This document shows positions 12,401-23,364 of a stretch of 64,000 bases of DNA, piece after piece (the first letter of the stretch is position 1; every line of letters begins with the position of its first letter). Source of the DNA: Armigeres subalbatus (Eukaryota; Arthropoda; Insecta; Diptera; Culicidae). Where the stretch lies: the NCBI RefSeq assembly GCF_024139115.2, contig NC_085140.1, positions 418,946,283 to 419,010,282 of the forward strand, written 5' to 3'. Position numbers and translations under genes: made by a program. A model generated the notes under the pieces. That model was not told the DNA's origin. It saw only the letters and a program-made list of their open reading frames with translations, and did no database searches.

Positions 12401-12679
12401 TTTGGTTTTTTCATTGAAAATAATAAAGCCAACTTAGTTTCTATGGCTGGCATCTTTTGAGAAATAATTTAGGAATTTCTTTAAAAATTCAAATAGTTAA
12501 CGAAGACCCAGTAAGAACAACATTTAAAAGATCTTTCAGTAATTTCATCAGAATCATTCTTAGAATGATCACTCGGCATTACCACAGTAGCTTTTTGCCT
12601 TATTCTCGTACAATAGAAAGGATATCCAGTTTTCCGCGAGTGGTGATGGCCCAGCTTGCCTGCGGTTAGTCTCTGATTT
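9481..12679. repeat. direct copy 1 of 44400-50430 (without its insertions)
   Basis: From about 9560 the sequence runs collinear with 44405-47345, 50194-50427 and 54843-54960. Differences are mostly single-base losses in this copy (for example ctcctgactt here, ctcctggactt at 44945). Empty sites for two insertions of the other copy are preserved: TGA at 12344-12346 (47346-50190 inserted there) and the site at 12557-12563 (50428-54842). Open frames such as 11061-11297 (-) are broken or different in the other copy, so I do not call genes. Confidence 0.8.
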
Positions 12680-15425
12680 GACGTTTGTGGAGATCAGGTG
12701 ATCACGTGATCTACGATGAATTACATCCCCGCAACTTCGACGTCGTGGCGCTGCAGGAGATTTGCTGGACAGGGCAGAAAGTGTGGAAAAGCGGGCATCG
12801 ATCGGCTACCTTTCAAAGCTGTGGCACCACCAACGAGCTGGGAACCGCTTAGTGCTGGTAAGATGCGCCAATGCGTGATTGGGTGGCAACCAATCAACGC
12901 AAGGATGTGCTGAGGATTAAGGCCGTTTCTTCAACTATAGCATCATCAACGTGCACCCCCACACGAAGGGAGACCCGACGACGAGAAAGAAGCGTTCTAG
13001 CACAGCTGGACAGACACATGATGCAATGCGGACGTCAAAATCGTCATCAGTGACATGAACGCACAGGTAGGAAGGAGAAATGTATAGACCGGTCATCGGA
13101 CCGGATAGTCTCACACCGTATCGAATGACAACGACCAACGATGCATAACTTCGCAGCCTCCCGCGAATGGTAGTACAGCACCTTCTTTCCCGCAAAAATA
13201 TCCACAAGGCCACATGGAGATCACCTAAACAAAAACGGAAAACTCGACCACGTTCTAATCGACGGTAAATTCTTCTCCGACATCACGAACGTACGCACTT
13301 ACTCAGTGCGAATATTGAATCACCACTACCTCGTTGCAGTATGCCTCGCTCAAAACTCTCGACGGTGTACAACACGCGTCGAAGTCGGACGCGAGCAACA
13401 TTGGGCGGCTACAAGACGGTAGACTCGCCCAAGAATACGCGCAGCAACTGGAAGTGGCACTCCCAACGGAAGAGCAGCTAGGCGCAGCGTCTCTAGAAGA
13501 TGGCTGGAGATATTCGATCCGCCATAAACACCGCAACCGCTGCACTTGGCACGGTGCCCTCGATTAGAAACTGGTATGACGGTGAATGTGAGCAGTTAGT
13601 AGAAGAGAATGCAGCATGGGCGAGATTGCTGCAACACCGCACGAGGGCGAACGAGGCACGATATAAACAGGTGCGGAACAGACAAAACTCGATTTTCCGG
13701 AGGAAGAAGCGCCAGGAAGATCGAAAGCGTGAAGAGACGGAGCAACTGTACCGCGCTAATAATACACGAAAGTCTATAAGAAGTTAAACCGTTCACGTAA
13801 GGGCCACGTGCCACAGCCTGATATGTGAGGACATAAACGGGAACCTTCTTACGAACGAGCGTGAGGTGATCCAAAGGTGGGGCAGCATGAAGAACACCTG
13901 AATGGCGATGTGGCAGACGAAGATGGCGGTATGGTGATGGACCTGGGAGAACCGTGCAGGACATAATTCTACGGCTCCGAATCTCCAGGAAATCCAGGAG
14001 GAGATCGGCCGGCTGAAAACAACAAAGCCCTGGGGTTGACCAACTACCAGGAGACTATTTAAACACGGTGGTGAGGCACTGGCTAGAGCGCTGTGGGTCA
14101 TTACCAAGATTTGGGAGGAGGATGTTTTGCGCAGGAGTGGATGGAAGGTGTCGTGTGTCCCATGTACAAAGGGCGATAAGCTGGATTGTAGCAACTAGCG
14201 CAATCACATTGCTGAAGCCGCCTACAAGGTACTTTCCCAAATTTTATGCCGTCGACTAGCACCAATTGCAGGGAGTTCGTGGGCAGTACCAGGCGGTTTT
14301 ATGACGCTCCACCACAGACCAGGTGTCGCATTCGCCAGATGCGCGATCACGTGCCCACATCATCTATTCATCGACTTCAAAGCGCATGATACAATCGATC
14401 GGGACCAGTATGGCAGTAATGCGAACGGCTTTCCGATACGACACGTTGATCAAGGACGATGGATCGGTGATTGCGTAGTTCGTTCAGGGCATTCTCAGTC
14501 CCTTCAAAACGCGCAGAGGGTTACGGCAAGGTGATGGTCATTCGTGTCTGCTTTCAACATCGCTTTGGAAGGGTAATACGAAGAGCAGGGATTAACACGA
14601 GTGTTACAATTTTCAATAAGTCCGTCCAGCTATTTGGCTTTGCGAAAGATATTTGGCACTACTGAGAAGATGGAGCCACATCAGACTGAAGAGGGAAGCC
14701 AAGCGGATCGGACTAGTCATTCACGTCGAAGACAAAATACATGATAGGAAGAGGTTCAAGAGAAGACAATGTGAGTCTCCCGCGAGTTTGCATCGGTGGT
14801 TAGAAATCGAGTGGTAGAAGAATTTGTGTACTTGGGCTCACTGGTGACTGCCGAAATGATACCAGCAGAGGAACGCATAATCGTACATGCTGACTGACTT
14901 GGCTGAAATCAGCATCTTTGACTCCGCAAGACCCTCCGATCGAATAGGTCGCCGCCGTACCAAACTGACAATCTACAAAACTCATTAGACCGGTAGTCCT
15001 CTACGGACACGAGACCTGGACGATGCTCGTGGAGGACCAACGGACCAACTGGGAGTTTTCGAAAGGAAAGTGCTGCGTACCATCTATGGTGGGTGCAGAT
15101 GGCGGACGGTACGTGGAGGAGGCGAATGAACCACGAGTTGCATCAGCTGCTGAGAGAACCATCCATCGTTCACACCGCGAAAATCGGACGACTGCGGTGG
15201 GCCGCACGTAGCAAAATGTCGGACAGTAACCCGGTGAAAATGGTTCTCGATAACGATCCGACGGCACAAGAAGGCGAGGTGCGCAGCGGGCAAGGTGGAT
15301 CGATCAGGTGGAAGATGACTCGGACCCTCCGTAGACTGCGTGGTTGGCGACGTGTAGCCATGGACCGAGCTGAATGAAGAAGACTCTTATATACCGCACA
15401 GGCCACTTCGGCCTTAGTCTGAATA
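12680..15425 (+). mobile_element. second LINE family, degenerate, plus strand
   Basis: Plus-strand translation gives an endonuclease motif (FDVVALQEICWTGQK, about 12740), IGWQPINARM (about 12880), reverse transcriptase motif A (FIDFKAHDTIDR, about 14360), a degraded catalytic box (FGFAKDI in place of FADD-type, about 14640) and a C-terminal tail (NHELHQLLREPSI, about 15130). All frames are broken. The 3' end is gaataaataaatgaataa, a LINE-like A-rich tail. It is related to copies A-E but is a distinct family. It is absent from the collinear copy at 55235-55410. A 60-bp fragment of its 3' end lies at 58040-58100 (-). Confidence 0.75.
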
Positions 15426-17287
15426 AATAAATGAATAATAGTTGATTTTATAGAACATAGTAAAGAATTTTTTTTTCTCAACACCTTTAATAATGTGATC
15501 GACCTCCAATACAACGACGAGCTCAAAACTAAATTCCAGAAAGAAAACATCTCTCCTCTCAGCACTTTTCAAGAAATAAAGCAATAAAATAATTGAAATC
15601 CTGTTTAAAATTTTGATCGCCGATTGCAAAACAATATGCGTCGATTACTGAAAGGAGACAATAATTTTAAGTTTCTTATAAATTTTCGATCAAAAGATAC
15701 ACGTAAAAACTGAATTTTTAGACGCAATTCAATCTTTACTTTTCTCTGAGATTTTTATTGGCTATTCTCAAAAAAGAAAAACAACATTGATTTTTTGGAA
15801 AATATATTAAAAACTTGCAAATTTCCTGGCCCGCCAGTAGTGTATATTCTTAAAATTGGCCTGTGGCTTGAAAAGGTTGGGCAGCCTGATGTAGGATATC
15901 AGGAAAGTATTCATCGGTCATGATTTGCTTATAGCTGACAATGTGCTCATGGAAGATCTTACTCAAACCAATCAATAAAGTGCAAATAAAACATCTTTTC
16001 AATTAACCAAAAGAGCTAGCGTGCTCCAGTAGCTAATTAAATCAGGTTATTCAATTTCCGATCTCTGCTCGCGAGGTGTCAGGTTGTGACTCCATATTTT
16101 CCCACAGACACGCAGACTTGTTCCGATCGGATGATGAGTTGATTTCGCCAATTCATATTTCCAACCGGTTTGTTGAGAAGTCCTCACAACCACTCAGCCT
16201 TCATTAGCATTTTCTTCGCATTGGATGTTTAAAAAGTAAAAAATTAATATTCCAACGACCGGATGAAAAAATGGCCACCGAAAGTGATCAGCAACAGAAT
16301 GGTAAAGTTCCAGGAACGCTAAACTACTTCTTCATCTTGCTCGTTGCGGGCAGACGGCGACGATGACGCTTTTGGTGGATTTATAATAACATAATTTTAT
16401 TACCGTGCAGAGAGACAGCTCCAGAGCCTGTCGAATTGATATATTTCGACTAACGTCTAATTTTAAATTTCAAATGAGAAACTCATTTATTTTTCTGATC
16501 GGACGATGGGCATCGACATCATGTCCTGCTGCTTTTTAAGCCCTCGAGGAGCAATCCGTAAGGATGAGTTTCGGTTTGCAGCTCACGTTTCTTCGTCCGA
16601 ACCGTCGCAGGATGATGGAGCAAAAACATATTTTAACCAAAGCTTGTTCGAAGATGTGAACCTATCTACTTGCGGAGATGCATGATTATGCTTGTACTTC
16701 TTCTCATAATATCAATCGGATCTAATATTCCTGATTTCCGAACCCTTCCCAGGTAAAAGAATCGCGAAAACCTCCAACATCGGTCCGAAACTAACGTTAA
16801 TTCATATAAAGCTATTCAATTTCCTCAATTTGCTGTATCTCCTCGTTCGGGCCATTTGGTTCCACCATCTCATATTTTCGTTGTCTGGCCTTGATTGGAT
16901 TCGGATGCTTCCGTTCCTCTGGACTCCAGCATCATCTCTATTTTGAAACCGATCTTCACGACCGTTTCCTCACGCCCCGTGCTGTAGACGGACCGAGACC
17001 CAACAGTGGGAGGATTCTAATTTGACAAGCCCAAAAGCACTGCAGCAAAACATCCCAGCGTTGCTGCAGCCGCCCGTTGTTTCCTCATATCTCGGTGCGA
17101 TCAAACTTCGATCGTTTCTCCAGCCCCCTGACGCGCCGCAACCGTTTGGTCGCGTTCATCTTGAATTTCTTGAAAACATGTTAAGTGCCTAACTCATTAT
17201 GAATGCTTATGACTGCAACCATGCGGAGGACTCGAAGGAAAACAAGAGAACCAAGAAACCAGAACATTTCTGGAATGGGCTGGCAGA
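15426..17287. repeat. direct copy 1 of 55405-57392
   Basis: Collinear with 55405-57392 with many single-base losses. At 16510-16522 it preserves the empty target (gcatcgacatcat) of the poly(A) stub present at 56539-56575. The possible exon seen at 56271-56400 is frameshifted here at 16270-16385. It ends at the N gap at the homologous position of 57392. Confidence 0.8.
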
Positions 17288-17289
17288 TA

Positions 17290-17314
17290 NNNNNNNNNNN
17301 NNNNNNNNNNNNNN
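17290..17314. other. 25-N assembly gap
   Basis: Twenty-five consecutive N. The left flank stops being collinear with the second copy at 17287; the right flank begins inside a Ty3/gypsy integrase tail. The gap is therefore also a breakpoint of homology on both sides. Confidence 0.98.
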
Positions 17315-17577
17315 ACCCTGGAAGTCATCTGAATCGGGGAGAATCATTCATAGAAATGTCTCCACCCTCATTCCGTGTCAGAAATAGGAACCGATGAAAG
17401 AAATGGTAGCTCCAATCTCAACAGAGCCATGAACCTCAAGACTGTGGACCTACGCCAAACCGAGCGGTGGATGATCCAATGGGGCAGCCAGTTCCGTATT
17501 CGACGATCCATCAGAGACCACCATACCTCGAGGATTACAAAGTGAATTCAATTGTTTAGTATAAAGAAAAGGAGGAA
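17315..17577 (+). pseudogene. Ty3/gypsy integrase C-terminal tail and polypurine tract
   Basis: Plus-strand translation from about 17316 reads ESGRIIHRNVSTLI, the chromodomain-free C-terminal end (GRxxHRNVS) of Ty3/gypsy integrases of the K02A2.6-like kind. Frames then break. The segment ends in the purine run aaagaaaaggaggaa, the polypurine tract that primes plus-strand DNA synthesis, directly before the LTR at 17578. Its 5' part is missing because of the N gap. The integrase at 28547-29557 (-) lacks exactly this piece, diverging after GSDVIIAS at about 28600. Confidence 0.75.
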
Positions 17578-17773
17578 TGTAGTATCCACATGAACCAAGA
17601 TTCATATATATATTTGACTAATACTTATTTATCTTGTTATTTGGTAACCTATCGAAGTCATTCCTTTGTGTTGTTATTTACCTGAAATAAAGAAACTGAG
17701 TTCAGTTGCATCCCAGACGAGCTTGAGAGCAAACGTGTATTTCTTATCGTATAACGAAAGAGCATCGAGTACA
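17578..17773 (+). repeat. Ty3/gypsy 3' LTR (196 bp)
   Basis: Begins TGTAGTATCC after the polypurine tract and ends GTACA, so it has TG...CA ends. It aligns to 36642-36843 (-, 202 bp) with no substitution and six missing bases. The aataaag hexamer near 17690 may be the polyadenylation signal. The four bases after it (AAAC, 17774-17777) equal the four bases preceding the 5' LTR at 36844-36847 read on the minus strand. Confidence 0.85.
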
Positions 17774-18190
17774 AAACTACATGTTTGATATGAATAAAAG
17801 CATTTTCGAACTTATGATATGCACATTCGAACTTAGCCTTTACTACAGTTTACTACCATTTTACACGGAGAAACGTCAAAACAAAATAGACCCGATGACG
17901 ATGATGATTTCATCATTTTTTTGCGGCTAATCAACAAAAGACATTCTGTGTTTGCTTTCCTAAATTGGACTTCTACAAGCCAATTCGCTTCGATTCTGAT
18001 GAATAATCTGCTTTGAAACATGAGTAGCAACGTCTTGAGCAGACTACAAGAAATCAGTAGTAAACTCTTGTTTTATTCATACGAATCAGTTGTTTGTAGT
18101 ATGTCTGAAATATGTAGTGTAGTAAAATCTCTTTATTCATACGAACTCATACTGAAAATATAGTAAAGTTGAACTTACTACTTTTATTCA
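17774..18190. other. MITE-like flank of the gypsy insertion
   Basis: AT-rich DNA with tattcatacga motifs (18075, 18140) that also occur, inverted, beyond the 5' LTR (36900-36925). The shared motif suggests that the gypsy element entered an older MITE, of which this is one side. No gene is visible. Confidence 0.4.
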
Positions 18191-18890
18191 CATGACCTCA
18201 CTTCTCGTTGAATTCTTCCTTGAATTCTTTTCTTTTTCTAGAAATACCTTTGGACCTTGTTTCAGGATTTTATCTGTTATCTGGAATCCTCTCAGAATTT
18301 CTTCAGTAAATCTGTATAATTTTTCTGAAATTCCTCCAGGAATTCGTGAGGAAATTCCTCCAGAGATTTTTCCGAAAGTTCCTTTAGAATTTCCTTTGGA
18401 AGTACCTCTAGGAACTCCTCCATAAGTTGCCTAGAAATTCCTCCGTAGGATCCTTTAACCATCGAAAATCCCTCGTCGTTCCTCCACAAACTCCTTCGGT
18501 TGTTTTTCACGGAAATTCTCCAAGAATTCCTTCAAGTTTCTCCATGAATTCCTCTGATGATTTTATAATGTTACCGAAAGATTCTCCAATAATGCCTTCA
18601 GAAGTATACTTTGAATTTCTCTGTTATTTCCTCCTTTCCTCCTTCCAGAAATTCCTGCATCACATCTCAGGAAGTTCTCTCAGAAAGTCATCCAGAAGTT
18701 CTTCTGGAAGTTTATTCAGAAATTTCTTCAGTAACTCCATCGAAAATCTTCAGTAACCGTGTGAATCCTTCAGCACCTCCAGAAGTTCATTAAAAAATAT
18801 CTGAAGCTCCTTCAAAAATCCTTTGGATTTCCAAGCAATTCCTCCGGAAATTCATCATGTGGAAGTTTCTTCAGGTATTCATTTCGTTTT
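18191..18890. repeat. degenerate AATTCCTC array
   Basis: Irregular units such as gaaattcctcc repeat every 10-20 bp with strong divergence. Open frames here (18192-18425, 18427-18756) are repeat translations rich in P, E and F. Arrays of the same kind occur at 47690-48800 and 53380-53730. Confidence 0.75.
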
Positions 18891-20500
18891 TAATAGCAGC
18901 ACCACACTAGAAACAAAGCACACTTTCATTGGCTCGCTGAAACTTCATCTTCTAAAAGTTTTGCTACTGAGGTGTGAATGCAACCAATCCCGACGTACTC
19001 GAGATTTCCCGACCAACCATTTATCTAATTTTCTTCAAAATTCTTCATATATTGATCTTTAAAGGTTTTCATATCAACGTCGATAGCAATCAATGCCATT
19101 CCATGAAGGAACCCAATATATCAAGTTCGATCATAGCATCGGTTGAGCCCAAGGCATAAGGTCTTGACTTTCAAGACGAGATGGTGATGATGTCGTGATC
19201 GTGATTAACCTCCGAATTATGGCAGGCAAGGTGACATCCATACGCAGAGCCCTCACGTCAGAATGCGAAATCACACAACGTGCAGTGCCATTACGTCGTC
19301 AGAATCAAAACTATAATTATTATTCCAAACGCTGTTTATTGATGCATCGAAATTTTTGTGCAGCAAATCAATAACAAAGTGAAATGAAAATTTGAAGTTG
19401 TCAATTTTATTTTCCTTGTCGATTTCTTTACACTGGTACAACACAATATTTTGATTGCTCGGCAGAAAGTGTGCCATAAACCCCAGTACGTATAATATAG
19501 CTGTTAGTTCTGTAGTATAATTCGCTCCTGCAACCAAAAAAACAAATATTACAATTATTTCATAAAATCTTGGCATATAGAACTCTGCAAGGTTTTAATA
19601 CATACAATGTGAGCTTTTATACCGATACATATCAAAATTTTACAAAATTATGATTTTAATACAATTTCATGTGTCAACATTTTATCAGTTTCTGTATGGT
19701 TCTTATGCAGAAATGCTTTGAAATCTGCCATCCGCTGGTTGGGTGTGGTTCTGCAGAAAAGAAGGCAGAAAAGTGTTGTATACACCGAAATCACTGGAAT
19801 CTTCGGATTTTGAACCAACTGTAAAAATCTTCTACCACTGACATGCCCACACTTGTTTGCAAAAATTCGATGTATCACCATCGAACGATTGAATCAGATA
19901 CTCCATGAATTCTCAAAGTGCTCCTCAATTTGCGTTTGTATATTTCCATCTCAAATGGATGAATTTAATGAAATTTCAGAAACATTTTTAGGGTTCAGTG
20001 TACAATCATTAAACAACATGTTCTTTCCTTTAATATATAAAAAAGTTGATCTACTCAACAGGGCTTAACATGTTCTAAATATGGCTAACGGAAACCTTGT
20101 TTGTTTCGATGCCCACGTGAACTTTCTTCCGTGACAGAGGTTTCAATACCTAAGTAACCAACTAGTTTAAACGTATTGAAATATGCATACGCCAGAGAAA
20201 CGAAGCTGTTTCGAAAAGATATACGGTCTATGCTTCAATGCGAAAAAATGGGCCTTATCAAAATGCAAAACTATTAAAAGAAATGTTTGCAAAATAACAC
20301 TTCCAACACTACAACGAAAGTCATCGCTCAAGTTTCTACCAGTTACCATTATCATACATCAGAGGTATTAGCGTAGCGAGACAGTGAACTATCATGAAAC
20401 AAATTAATTTAAATGATGCATAATTTCTCAATTATTGGACCCGACTGGCACAGTGTTTGAATGCGATTCGTCCGCCACATAGTTAAGAGTGAGCTGCAAG
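18891..20500. other. anonymous DNA with small unassigned ORFs
   Basis: No transposon ends or known genes are recognised. The only notable frame is the minus-strand ORF at 19271-19576, listed separately. Short overlapping ORFs on both strands at 19648-20371 have no recognisable motif. Confidence 0.5.
19271..19576 (-). CDS. 101-aa ORF with signal-peptide-like N-terminus
   Basis: The product starts MPRFYEIIVIFVFLVAGANY: a short charged head, about 12 hydrophobic residues and a small-residue stretch fitting a signal peptidase site. The rest is polar with isolated hydrophobic patches and one Cys. A tttttggttgcag acceptor-like sequence lies inside the frame just before the GANYTTEL part, so the 3' portion could also be an internal exon. 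Length and composition would suit the N-terminal exon of a secreted or receptor protein (divergent ionotropic receptors look broadly similar), but no family motif is visible and downstream sequence holds no clear continuation. Confidence 0.25.
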   Translation of the reverse strand: MPRFYEIIVIFVFLVAGANYTTELTAILYVLGFMAHFLPSNQNIVLYQCKEIDKENKIDNFKFSFHFVIDLLHKNFDASINSVWNNNYSFDSDDVMALHVV

Positions 20501-20516
20501 AATTTTGCAACAAAAA

Positions 20517-20666
20517 TGGACTCCCCGTCTAAAATGCCATATCGTGTGAAGCAAACACTAGAAAAAATGTGTTCATATGGCGTTGCTGGTGGCTGCATGG
20601 TAAATATCAGGCGGATAATAAGGTTGGCGTCAAGTACGAATTTACATAAATTGAGCCGTTTTGCAT
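20517..20666 (+). CDS. possible short first exon (50-codon ORF)
   Basis: An ORF beginning MDSPSKMPYRVKQTLEKMCS follows a purine-rich aacaaaaATGG context that is good for translation initiation in insects. After codon 28 a gcatg|gtaaat sequence could be a splice donor. I recognise no protein family. It could be the start of a spliced host gene running right or a chance ORF. Confidence 0.15.
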
Positions 20667-22100
20667 AATTATGCTCAGTATTATTCCTGGTGAGTTTTAA
20701 TAGCCTGGGTGCGACGCAAACTTTTTTTATAATTTTCGATCGCTTGACTTTGCAGTTTGAAGCTACTTTGCGGTGGAAATAATCAACCCAGTTGCAGTCC
20801 GCCCGGGTAGTTAATAACTTAGTTCAATCACGCAAACCGTACTTCCAACAACCTGTCAAAATCGCACAATCCAGCACGAGTAAATAAAACGTTTACAGTA
20901 TAGGTATAAATTATCACCTTTTTCACGTTACACAATCCGTTCTGGGTCCGACAGTGGGGGATGCTGCTCTAAAAGCCTCGGCACTTTTTATTATTCTACA
21001 ACCGAGTTTGATCTGAGAACAAAACTCGTTTACTACATGAGTTATGTAAATTAACATTTCTTCGTATTCAAAATGAATGAAGCTAATATGCATTTTACCT
21101 CATAGGTTTAGTTATTTTTATAGATATGTCTATGGTTGAAGACTATCAGATTAGGTGATTGGAAACAATTATAAAACATTTTTATCGTGAGACCTTAGAG
21201 CAAATTTAAACAAGTCATGTGACCCTATTTCTCCCATATACAGCACGACATGAACTCCACCAGGAATCCGGAAAGTAACAGCCTCAGAGCAGCAGTGCCG
21301 CGTTAAGAAAAGCAATTTCATCGTTTCCTGAACCAATCGAGCGTGGTCTTTGTACTGACCGCCGCCATGCCATCAAGACATCATCATCCGAGGTCCCGGA
21401 CCAGGCTCAGCTTGCGAGCTGACTTTTAAATTATCTTATTTATTGAGCTAAAGCTCGCCGGAACGAAAGTTCCTGCCGCCGTGTGCTGATGCGCGTATAC
21501 ACGGATCGAAATCAGGATCAAGAAGAAGAAGGAAGATATTTTAATTGCCTGGCTGGAATTGCGGACCACTGATGATTCTGTTCGTCCGAGGGAATTCGGT
21601 AGTAGGCTCACCAAAGGCATGGAGCCATCTTGATGGGTGCCATTGTGATTGATTTTTCAATTAACCGCCCGCTTTGTTGGGTTTGTTTGGAAAAATATGT
21701 TTACTGGACGTACGTACTTATCTGCGTGTTTAATGTTGTTATCGTTTATGTTCATAATTCAATACTGTTTCATGTGCGTCATATGCTTTAATTTTGTGTA
21801 ATTTGGACTGTTTATTAAAAATGATTTTGGCAGAATAAAACGTAGAATAAAATAAAATAAAATAAACACTGATTACCGATTATGATGGTCTTCACATAAA
21901 TTATTCGTCGAATCTCGGTTTGATTCTGGAGAACGCACAGCATAGTGCTAGGCAGTGATCACAGTATTTTTCTTGCTACCAATATTACGCTACAATATAC
22001 GAGAAAGGCAAAAAGAAGATCAAAGATAGAGGTGACAGTAGAATTAATTGGCCAGAGTTCGTACTGAAATGGAAATATTTTTCTATGCAATATAGCCATC
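20667..22100. other. anonymous DNA
   Basis: No recognisable gene. 21230-21620 is GC-richer than its surroundings, with an open minus frame (21426-21620) that shows no motif. A fragment atacgagaaaggcaaaaag at about 21997 is the end of a MITE type seen complete at 49188-49752 and 54000-54552. Confidence 0.5.
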
Positions 22101-22376
22101 CCTTCTTTTTCTTCTTCTTCTTCTTCTTATTGGCATTACATCCCCACACTGGGACAGAGCGCCTCAAGCTTAAGGTTGTAGAAACCGCGAGGTTTCTAAG
22201 CCAGGTTACCATTTTGCATTCGTATCATGAGGCTAACACGATGATACTTTTATGCCCAGGGAAGTCGAGACATTCAATCCGAAATTGCTCAGACCGGCAC
22301 CGGAATCGAACCGCCACCCTCAGCATGGTCTTGCTTTGTAGCCACGCGTCTTACCGACGGCTAAGCCGTCCCTGAT
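22101..22376 (-). mobile_element. tRNA-derived SINE (Feilai-like)
   Basis: On the minus strand the head contains a tRNA-like region with a B-box-like GGTTCGATTCC and an A-box-like TAGCCGTCGGTAAG, then a unique body and a (AAG)n tail (seen as ttcttcttc on plus). Such SINEs are transcribed by RNA polymerase III and moved by LINE machinery. A second copy with clear target duplication is at 63414-63701. It is not a functional tRNA gene. Feilai is named from memory of the Aedes SINE. Confidence 0.8.
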
Positions 22377-23364
22377 TATAGGAAATTTTAAGTGATAAAA
22401 ATCAGAGGGACGTCTGTTATCATATTTCGAGGTTAGGCTGAAAAATGAACATTATTATTAAGAATTTTTTGAGCTTTTAGTGGAATGTATCTACTTGTCA
22501 TAAGACGAGTTTGTACCTTCCCATTTAATTCCACCACTTGATTGTACCTTGACAAATATGTATTTCGACCTCAACAGTAAGGTCGTCTTCGTGTCTCGTC
22601 GAGCCGCAAGACGAGTCAAGTACGATATACGTATATTTCGTATAGTGATTTGATAAAAAACGCTCAAGTCGGAAAAATCTTCGTCATGCCTGAACGAAAT
22701 GACATCCTGGCGGTGTACAAATGTATTGATGGATCGTGGCACCATTTAAATCAGTGAAATGTAGTGATTCAGTTTCATTCTAAATTTTCAACCACTGTTC
22801 TAGTTTGAAACTGGAGCAAATTAGAACAAAAAGCTGGTTTCCAGCAGTGTTCCACTTTTGTTTTTCAAATTTTCAATTAGGGAGCTGTTCCATTTCCATC
22901 TTACTGAACTATATTCACCCCTCTCGCAAAACAGAAAAATAGCACCAAACTTGTCGCCTAACATGCGTGCTCACTGCGGAAAAATCACAAAAAACAAATC
23001 AAATTCCTTTTCATTGCTTTGTTTTGATAGGATGGAAATGTGAGTATGAGATGAAGTGCCGAACCGTTCCTATAAATGAAATTATGATGTTGCTGCACGA
23101 AATGCAGTAATTCAAAGTGGATTGACCCGTAGATAAAATGACGCATTCATACATCAAAACAATTGAAAAATATTGATATTTGACTGCAGAAAATAGAAAG
23201 TGTTATACCAGTTTAAATTTTTAGTTGACTTGTATAAAAAATTAATCTAGAATAGTTGTTGGGAAAAGAAATGTTTCAGGTTCATATTCAAACTGATAGC
23301 CCCGAACGATTTGAATCACTGCTGATTTTACTTCAACTTATTTAGCATTCATTTCATTTATTTA
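22377..23364. other. anonymous DNA with dispersed-repeat motif
   Basis: At 22540-22625 the motif caaatatgtatttcgacctc and paired acgagtcaagtac blocks resemble a dispersed repeat, but I cannot define its ends. The rest shows no gene. Confidence 0.4.

Noticed and set aside
22200..22376. tRNA gene
   Set aside because: The A and B box-like motifs belong to a tRNA-derived SINE with an AAG tail; there is no clover-leaf acceptor pairing that I can defend. The same holds for 63600-63701.
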